Assembly: GCA_050084515.1 (NCBI GenBank) | Contig: CM114273.1 | Coordinates: 8,618,001 to 8,682,000 of the forward strand | Direction: 5' to 3' | DNA from: Blasia pusilla | Lineage: Eukaryota > Marchantiophyta > Marchantiopsida > Blasiales | DNA: 64,000 nucleotides | Shown: in pieces, positions 55,944 through 64,000 of the stretch | Position numbering within the stretch: position 1 is the first letter of the stretch | How the letters are laid out: every line of letters begins with the position of its first letter | The notes under the pieces: generated by a model | The model's database searches: none | Seen by the model: the letters and a program-made list of their open reading frames with translations, nothing else | What the model was told of the DNA's origin: nothing | Position numbers and translations under genes: made by a program

Positions 55944-57930
55944 ATTACCAAGACCTCAGCTGGACTTGAGATAGCTTGCGGTAAACTGAACCACGCTTGG
56001 ACCAGACGTTGTCCAAGTTAGACGCTGGTAATCGCAACCATTCACTCGTTATTCGGTCGCAATATTATTCAACCAACCAAAATGCTCCGGAGCTGTGTGG
56101 TGCAGTGGCACTTTCATATTCACCTATGGATATCAATGAACTACAGCCCTACCCGGCCACCACCAGAGCTTGGAGCTCCCGAGTCGCAAGCGATCTTCTC
56201 TTTGTAGAAAAGTAACAATCGCAATGACGAGTGCAATTTTACCCTCAGATTTCCAGGTGAATAGAAGCTTACTGTACTCAGCCACTGCTTCCGGTCTGAT
56301 TTCTACCACTCATGCATTACACTTCGCGTAGACCTCGTGTTAAGAAATGGTATCCAGGGCAAAGAAGTCCATGATTGAGCATTTGGGGTGTATCCACGCA
56401 ACATGACCGTGTTTCGATTCGTCAGAAAGAAATTGACCGTGGACAAAACAAAGCGGCGTTGGTCATCGGTGGCGAACTGTAATATGCGGTGTAATATTTA
56501 TGAAGGCGCTGTAGATGTCCAGAGATTCCATACAGGAAAGGTGGGCATAACTGCTCAGGAGTCCTCTTTGTTGGAAAAGAAGTCTTCACTCACTCTCCAA
56601 GTACGAGCTAACACGACGATACTCACAGTGGCCACCCTGAACTAAGGAGCGCCCCCGCTCAGATATTTTATTAGATGGAACAGAACAACGCTGGAACGCC
56701 ATGTCTTAGTCACTACAAATCTTATGCCAATCAATGACAACAGCTGATACACATTCTACTTACAGCCGTCACTTAACGTGTCATTTCTTGTAACAGTCGT
56801 ATATGAAATGACTCGTACAACATTGAACGATCTTTCTCATTCTGGCACTGTTGAGCTAGCCCTTTCCATCAAGCGTTTTTATTGAAGTTCATTTTTCGAT
56901 CTTCATAGGCTGAAGATTGTCTTAACATCCAGACTCGGAGTTTCATAGCATCAGTCATGTATCTCAAACGTGCTGCCAAGATCGGTCTGCTTGCTGTTTA
57001 TGACCACCAACCCACCCTCCAACTCGAAACACTTAAACTCACTACCCGGTCGTTGTGAACTGTACGCGTTAGTAATTACTACTTCCCTGCCTTTGGTACG
57101 GTATGCGCATCGTTCATAGTCACGCGTTTGGCGACCAAGTTCCCGTTCCCTCTGTGGTTCCCTTAAACTGACCGACTACAAAACCCGGTGTCTATTTCTT
57201 TCGACCATTAAGAGCAAGTTAGTTCCATAATCGGAGTCGAACTGTCAAACACGTCTCCTTATCGCACAAATTAAGGTAGCAAGTCAAAAACTTATCCATT
57301 GTGGAACCTTTGACGGTGGACCGTGGATCCACACGATGGAAATGTTTGCGTTCGTAAACCTGCCTGCACCTTGTGAACGGTCGGCAAGTTTGCGTTGGAT
57401 GGCCGAAAACTACTTCCGTCATTCTGAAACTTATCATCATCCACTGACACTGGTTCTTCCATTTCGCTGTTCAGAAATGTCTGTCATCAATAACGATTGC
57501 CACTAGCGACACAACTTTTGCACCCGCGTATGCATCCAGGTTCAGGCGCCCGGAGAATTAAAATAAAATAAAAATAAAATGATTGTGGTATCTTTAGTCA
57601 ATGCAGTTCTTCCATTCAATAAAGTAGAATCGTATGAATTCAGCAAAGTCCGGGTGACTCGGCTTCCGTGCTGGCCATGACATTCGCCATACCGCCAAGA
57701 AACAGACAGTCAAAAGTGCACTCTTTAGGCAGTGGCGTCTCACAGATATGAGATTCGAGATGTATGGATCTTTGGGTTGTATCCGGGGGAGAGTGTGGAT
57801 TTTGATGAATCTATCCGGAGAAGAGCGTGGATTCCGAGATCCGGGTTTCTTAATCGGACGGGAGAGTCGATACGGGATAAATTTTGTGGCCCAAATTAGT
57901 GTGGGCCCATAATTAATGACGTGTGTAATG
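55944..57930. other. Intergenic, no gene recognised
   Basis: Frames up to 85 codons on both strands lack domains. A short AAAATAAAATAAAAATAAAA run is near 57563. Confidence 0.3.
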
Positions 57931-58257
57931 TTATTGTGGAGAGTGCCAATGCATTTTACAATCTCCTCTCGACATTTTCAACCAAACATTTTCAACCAAA
58001 AAGATTTGCTTATGTTGGTTCGAAAGATGATCGGTAATTATTGTAATTTTTTATTTATCGGTATTTTTTATGGATATGGAAAATGAAGTATATTATATAG
58101 CCATGTGTATGCATAACATAAGAAAGATGTGTGGACTTACGATAGTTTTTCACTTGTCACATTATAGTTGGTTGATGGTTAGGAAATTAGATTTCCACTG
58201 CATGGATGATATATGAAGTTATCAAGGTATTTTCATGTATCTTGGTTTTCAATAGTT
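57931..58257. other. Weak Helitron-like start and AT-rich flank
   Basis: Near 57940 gttattgtggagagtgccaatg resembles the 5' part of the Helitron-like copies (ttattggagagtgcc), but its TCTATATTA start and any 3' CTAG end are not visible. Confidence 0.3.
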
Positions 58258-58300
58258 GGAAGTTTGAGGTTGGTTTTGGCAAAACCAACCTCAAACTTCC
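58258..58300. repeat. Perfect 20-bp hairpin with ggc loop
   Basis: Arms 58258-58277 (ggaagtttgaggttggtttt) and 58281-58300 are exact reverse complements. It could extrude as a cruciform or be transcribed as a short stem. Confidence 0.9.
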
Positions 58301-59990
58301 TCAAAATTTTCCCATTTCGAGTCAAGTGTTGACTCATTCAATAATCAATTGTGTGCATAGATTTAATTTACATACCAAGCCAAACATTGTCCATCATGAC
58401 AATGATCAGATAAATATTATTTGATCTTAATATCATGATACATGAATGAACGACAAGTGGAATAAAAAATTACAAGAAAGAACAAGATTCACTTTCTCAC
58501 AATGACTTTGCTCAATTCAAAGGACTACGTTCCCTTTGACGTAGGAAGAGATTGCCATAGATGCGCCAATCATATATTGTAAATCCACTTGCTCATGCTT
58601 AGGATTGCAAATGGGCAGGAAATCTTGTTCCAAAATCTCTAACCTGTTTATGATGAAATCTCTAACCTATTTATGATGAGATAATTTTTCTAGTGCCAAC
58701 ATTTTCAACATCTAGACATCTTGCTTTACACCACTCTCCGATGTGTTATGTGCAAGCTTCAATGTAGTGATTGTCACTCAATGTTAATGATCATATGTGA
58801 AACCGCTTATCATTGTCTACATGGAGTTTGCCTAGTTGCTTCCACTATTGCTAAGCTTCGCTTGTATGGCCTTCCAAATGACAAGGAAATATTCGTGGGA
58901 TTTTATATGTCTACCCACACATCTCACATACATCTACAAAATATGGCAAAGAAATCTTTGTATGATCTACAGTTGAAAGGCTAAAACATGTCAAAATAAC
59001 CATGTCCATATATTTCTTCCAATGATTTTTTGGAAAACCCACCACTAGAACCATCAATTGTCGTAGGGGAGGTATACTTACTACCGGCGTCCAATGTGTG
59101 GTGAATGGCACCAGCAAGATTCACTATCATTGGTAGAACATTGTTCCATAAGCAAGAAGCCCTTTAGAAGAACATATGCGAAGGGTTCCATCATTTACTA
59201 TGAGGCACAAACAAAACATGAATAAAATGTGAAGGCACATAAATATATTGTATCACTTGGGTTGGCATGATAATATGTATTATAATAGCATTTCATAGGA
59301 GCTACATTCTAAATAGCATAATAAATACATACAAATAATAATAATTTAAAAATACTAGTTAGAGATCCTACTTAAATATTGGCTCTCGTTATCTATTCCT
59401 CTTCTTATAACCCTCATCTAAGGGGATAGATTATTATTGAAAGAAATCTATTTACAAGTGAAAAACGGAGGATTCAGCCACAAAAAGCTACATCTTCCAA
59501 TTCGTATCTATATAATAAATTTATAATGGGCGACCCTACAGTACGACAAAATAGTGGGATAGTAAGACAAAGTAGTAACATATTTGAATTTTTTTCTTTG
59601 AGTCATATTCAATGGGTAGAGCAAACGATTTTGAGTGGAAGAGAAAAAAAAATCATCAAAAAATAATTGATAATTTAATGAATTTATATTATAATGGGTG
59701 ATCCTAAGTGATCATAAGGTGAGATAATTAGAAAAAATAACCAAAAAATTAGAACTTGTGCCTCAATTCATATTTGATGAAAAGGGCAAGTGAATTTTAA
59801 TGGAGAAGGAATAGATGTTCAAGCTTTATTGAAGGATGGAATTATGTAGGTGATTGTTATATCTTTTAAATTTTAATTGAGGAGTGGAATTTTATTATTG
59901 TTCTAAAATTTAGGAAAATAAATTTATTTAAAAATTTTAGATTTCACATGTTATTTTGGGAAAGGAAATTAAATGGAAAAGGGAAGTGTC
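58301..59990. other. Intergenic, AT-rich, no gene recognised
   Basis: There are short frames only. A small direct similarity (aatttata(t)tataatgggcgaccct and aatttatattataatgggtgatcct) at 59516-59538 and 59680-59704 suggests a degraded short repeat element. Confidence 0.3.
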
Positions 59991-59997
59991 TAGGCCC

Positions 59998-60098
59998 GTA
60001 CTAGATATTCAATAAAAGAAATCATTTTTTTCTGTTGGTTGCCATGTGTCAAATAGAGAGATGTTTGTAAATCAGGCACTCTCCAATAATAATATAGA
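59998..60098 (-). mobile_element. Helitron-like non-autonomous copy, 5' part clear (minus)
   Basis: On minus it begins A|TCTATATTATTATTGGAGAG, then tgcctgatttacaaacatctctctatttgacacatggcaacc. This parallels the plus copy at 62759 over about 65 bp. A CTAG is found near 60001, but the subterminal hairpin is not evident, so the 3' end is tentative. Confidence 0.5.
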
Positions 60099-60118
60099 TA
60101 GATGAAGTCATAATTATG

Positions 60119-60168
60119 CGCGGCAAAGGTATGCCGACCAGTATGATGGTCGGCATACCTTTGCCGCG
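60119..60168. repeat. Perfect 22-bp inverted repeat, GC-rich, 6-bp loop
   Basis: Arms 60119-60140 (cgcggcaaaggtatgccgacca) and 60147-60168 are exact complements in an otherwise AT-rich area, 20 bp from a Helitron-like end. It may be a tiny foldback transposon remnant. Confidence 0.9.
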
Positions 60169-61246
60169 ATGGTTTGGTGTGACCCTTTTATTGAATATCT
60201 AGTATCATGAATCAAAGAAATGATTACTTCAAGCATTTTTCTTTGTAATAGATTCACATGTGCCCCATGGACCCCGTTTATCTGACCAGATATTCCAAAA
60301 GGAAGAGAGCATTATACTAAGTCCAGGAAATGGTCCTTTTGTCCAAAATCCTACACACATGCAACATTAGGCTCAAAGCTATACCCATGGAAAGTGGCCC
60401 ATGGATTTAATCGTCCACAATTAAGCCAAACTACTTATGACACATGGTTTAGAGACTCCTTAAACCCTAAAAACCATCATAATTTCCATGTATGTTATTT
60501 CTATTCAAAGCTTTTAGAAAATTGTAAATATAAGGAATTTTGTCGTGTTCAAAAGAGGATGAAATCATTTTATTTTTAACTAATCACCATAATCCTTTTA
60601 ATAACTAATCACCATAACTCCTTTTAATCCTTTTAACCCGTACGTAAAAAATTTGGGCATACAATAATTTCCCGTAGTTCTTACATACGCCGATGGCTTT
60701 GTGCTAGATTTGCACTACCGTATTAGGGTGTGTGTGGAACACACTTGAATTTGAAACTAATCATAAAATCATCGACTTTTTTTCAAGAAAGGGGGAAGTT
60801 ATTACTCAAGTTTTTAATGTATTCATTAAATTTGATGTAGCTAATCTTTAGTTTCGTTTCAGTTTAGTGATGTTTGTGAAGGATTATGAAATACTATGTC
60901 ATCACGTGGATGTCATAATCACATAACAATCTCCGGTACCTCACGGTGCCTATTCCATCCATTTTTTCCCTTGGATGGCTCCCACGTGGTCACGCAAGTA
61001 GTCTATGATACTTGAGAAATAATACCCACGAGACATGCTTTAGGGTTTGGCCAAAACCTGCACTACTAACACAAAAGAGGTGTGAAAGAGTCTATGCACA
61101 TAAGAGATCTTCAAAACCTGTTCCAAACGAGGACATTTGCCGCATACAAACGTGTACTCCTCGGTCAAGTAGTTGTTTCCATCCATATGTATGAAACTAT
61201 TTCCTCCCGATACAGAAATGCTTGGGAGTTGAAGACTATAACCTAA
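60169..61246. other. Intergenic, no gene recognised
   Basis: AT-rich sequence with short frames only. Confidence 0.3.
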
Positions 61247-61293
61247 ATTAAAGTTGGAAACTATTGGGGCAAGCAATAGTCTCCAACTTTAAT
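61247..61293. repeat. Near-perfect 20-bp inverted repeat, 7-bp loop
   Basis: Arms 61247-61266 and 61274-61293 differ at one position and are separated by gggcaag. Confidence 0.85.
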
Positions 61294-61447
61294 TGAGTGG
61301 AGGGAGTCGGGGTACGTGTGAATCGCTTGCCCCTCCGGTGCAAATTATTTTCTTGGTATGGGGATGATTTTTACGTCTAAAAGGATTTTAAATTGAATGT
61401 AATGTTAAGTAACATGGGTTGTAGTATTAGGGAGTTTCGTTTATTCA

Positions 61448-61632
61448 TTATTAGAATAATGCCCGTGCTATTACATTAAAATTTTTTTGGTTAAGTTACT
61501 TATTAAGACACGTGTTAATTTAGTTTCTATGTTAAATATTACACATGTCAATACCGGAGGAGAGCACGAAATACACAAGTCAATAGGTGGAAGGGTTTCT
61601 TCAAACCCCACCCTCTTTTAATTATATAGATA
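61448..61632 (-). mobile_element. Helitron-like copy (minus), tentative
   Basis: On minus the start TCTATATAATTAAAAGAGGGTGGG resembles common plant Helitron 5' ends. The low end contains aatgcccgtgctatta, similar to a subterminal stem, but a clean CTAG end is lacking. Confidence 0.4.
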
Positions 61633-62758
61633 GATTGCCCCTTGGATTTTCAAACAGTGATATTTTTAGCCATTCATGTTGTGACAAGTGTTTTTTATAA
61701 TTAATAGTTATTTTTTGAATAATTAAAATAAGGATGGGTTTGGGATAGATTTGGAGTAAGTTAAGGCTTCAAATAGATTTGGGATGCTAATGATGTGTAA
61801 TTCAAATTACCCACCATTAGCCCCTCCTCTCTATGGCATGAGTATCTACAAGTAATAGTTAAGTGGATCCAACTCCACGTTGTGTCCACTGATGTAATCG
61901 GAGAGGGTGTACTTCTCAAATAACCCATCGAGGTTGTGAAACATATGGTTGTGGGCCTATCTCATTGGACAAACAACTTCCTCTTTCCAACAATACAATT
62001 AATTTTCTAAGGAAGAAAAATAAACATATTCCATATTATGGGTGTTTTATGGAAGAAAAGAAGGACTTAATGTAGTTCTTTTGTGAACCTTGAAACAAAA
62101 TGTGTATACGAGTATTAAAATTGTAAAAAATAGAGATGGAGAATAGTCCCATAGGATCTTCAAATAGACATCCCACTACAAAATATTTGAGTCATGCTAA
62201 GAATCTTCATATAATTTAATTTATTACCTTAACACATGCACGATGACATCTTTTATTGCCATAAGGAATGAATGGTAAATAATTGTGGCTTGTCATTTCC
62301 CCCCATGAATAATCGTGATTGCTATCTATAGGGATAACCACTCGCTCTTGCACAAAGCTTTGAGGGCACGGAAACGGACTTGTCCTTCCACAAGACAAAT
62401 TTTTCTGGACATGCCATTCTGCACCAAATCCCTTCCACGTCGTAAAGACATAGCCCCTTATTCAATTCATCAAACTTATTGTCATACCCCCAACTTCGGA
62501 GTGAGATACCTCCATACTACTCCCTTTAGGAATCTACACTAATATCATAGACACCTATTTTGACTAAATTTGAGATGTCAACACTTGAAAAATTTGACCA
62601 ATAGAAGCTTGCCATCCATGTATTTACAATTATCTAGGATCAGTCGGGAGATCAATTAAATAAAATTCCTGAAACATTCTAAAATAATAATGATATTTTT
62701 AATTTCCTTTTCTTGAAAAAAGATCCTCGTTTTCTTTGTGTTAATTTCTTTCTCTTAA
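61633..62758. other. Intergenic, no gene recognised
   Basis: AT-rich sequence, with no frame above 75 codons. Confidence 0.3.
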
Positions 62759-62953
62759 TCTATATTATTATTACTGGAGAGTGCCTTCTTTATTTGAAAC
62801 ACCTCTCAATTTGACATGTGGCAAGTGGGCAGCAAGAAAATGTTTGATATGCTACGGATATTTTAATTCGTGTGCCGCATCATTACTCTCTTCATGGGCT
62901 ATTCAAACCCTTTCTTATTTCCAGTGCATCGCAACCCACGATCAACTTACTAG
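62759..62953 (+). mobile_element. Helitron-like non-autonomous element with intact termini
   Basis: A 195-bp unit beginning TC (TCTATATTATTATTACTGG) and ending CTAG. It is preceded by A and followed by T, the A^T target expected of Helitrons. The stretch gtgcatcgcaacccacg before the end is a worn version of the usual subterminal hairpin. It has no coding capacity. Shared internal words (ggagagtgcct, catctcaatttgacatgtggcaa-like) tie it to the minus copies. Confidence 0.65.
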
Positions 62954-63419
62954 TTCTCTTTAAAACTTGCCTACACTACATGGGGGAGGGCTTTAGGAAA
63001 CAAATCCGGCGGTCCATGGCCTTAGTTTGTTCACGGCATGAATCATAACCGCGAAATTCCACATCACGACCCCGTTGGATTTCTAGCATGCATGCATTTC
63101 TTCCTCCCTCAGATAATTCTGACGTCTATGCTGAAGGCTGTAATCCATACTGCTACATCAGACCGGGTTTGAATAAATAGGGCCACTCACTTCCGGAGTT
63201 CGGACGCCCCCGCGAGTTGTGGCAAGGACGAATCCCTGTTTGAACACACGGCTGCCACTTCTAAAACGGCGATGTTTAGGGACGTCTGAAAGAGATTTTT
63301 GTCCTTTTTCGAACGATATGATTTTTTAAATTTTTTGTTTCTAAAAGATTATTATTTTTATTATTCAATAAAGTCCACTCGTGTGAGTGAACGGCAATTT
63401 CTTCCCTCCCCGTATTTGT
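62954..63419. other. Intergenic, nothing recognised
   Basis: No frames or repeats of note. Confidence 0.3.
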
Positions 63420-64000
63420 TCCCCGTCGGAAGGAAATGAGTGGTCCTAATAGGGGATGTAAATTTACTACCTATCCGGAATTGTCCGGATTAGGGGGGCC
63501 GGCCCGGAAAGTCACTGGGCAACTCCCGAAAGAGGAGGGGGCGGCAGTTTTGCGCTTGCCCCTGTATATCAATTGCCAACCTTAAATCCATAAGATACCC
63601 GAAAAAAATGCAAACGGGGCGGGAATGATTATTCTTCCCGGGAGGGTCAGAACGGGTAGCTCGGGAGCATTTTTCGGGTAGTTTTTTGGCGAGAACCGGT
63701 ACATTTCCGGTCTTTATGGACGAGAACAATAATTTTGGATATTTTCTTGAATCCGGCCGACTAAAGAGATACAAATAAAAAGAAGGACTCCTCTATTTTG
63801 CCAGTTTTTGGCCATTGATTTGAAAAGTGAATTGGAAATCTTAAATTTCTATGGACTAGGTCAACACGTAACCCCGGTTCTCCCCGGACATTGCTCGGGA
63901 GCTACCTAATTGGGATCGGGCAAGTACCCGGATAGAGAGATCCGGACACACTAAAATCCCGGATAGGGGTATTATGACACCCTATGTGGTATGGGGACGG
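63420..64000. mobile_element. Second foldback-type repeat region
   Basis: Words shared with 50010-50735 recur: cgggtagctcgggagc, gggagctacc, cccggatagg, ggggtattatgacaccc, and taataggggatgtaaa. A short palindrome ctatccggaattgtccggatta is at 63471-63492. The minus frame at 63774-63490 runs through this repeat and is not a credible gene. The window edge cuts the region. Confidence 0.45.

Overview
The window looks like repeat-rich intergenic DNA from a land-plant nuclear genome. This rests on several plant-type signs: a Ty1/copia element with the plant initiator-tRNA-Met primer site, a CACTA (En/Spm) transposase, a DUF679 membrane protein (DMP) gene, Helitron ends of plant type and a plant U6 snRNA relic. 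I cannot name the species. I find no bacterial-style operons, rRNA, intact tRNA or CRISPR. Most of the sequence is transposable elements, nested, truncated and in part inverted. Only one host gene, the DMP gene at about 54 kb, looks intact.

Left part (1-14 kb). A worn copia gag relic opens the window. Next, on the minus strand, come pieces of an unusual Ty3/gypsy element (about 3.1-6.0 kb): an integrase C-terminus fused to a PHD finger, a C5-cytosine methyltransferase relic, and a zinc-knuckle/RG-rich gag segment. Its gag N-terminal part lies on the plus strand next to them (6.1-8.0 kb) and is split by a 5'-truncated LINE with a clear 6-bp target duplication. A 1.6-kb solo LTR with a 5-bp target duplication (9.9-11.5 kb) and a second truncated LINE follow.

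Middle (14-44 kb). A copia element is broken in two: gag-protease on plus (19.7-21.0 kb) and integrase-RT on minus (25.9-27.6 kb). A full-length LINE (minus) and a truncated LINE (plus) flank the second half. The layout fits an inversion by recombination between two oppositely oriented LINEs. The full-length LINEs at 21.0-25.9 kb and 38.7-43.8 kb begin with arrays of a 177-bp monomer. Two monomers without a LINE body also interrupt the CACTA transposase at 33.2-36.9 kb. All five LINEs end in (TTTACCA)n instead of poly(A).

Right part (44-64 kb). Isolated gene fragments (a TPR exon, a U6 relic and a 2-oxoglutarate dehydrogenase E1 fragment) lie within 1.1 kb. Then come microsatellites, a TGACT-rich segment, foldback repeats, several short non-autonomous Helitron-like copies, the DMP gene and near-perfect hairpins. 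The rest is AT-rich sequence in which I recognise no genes.
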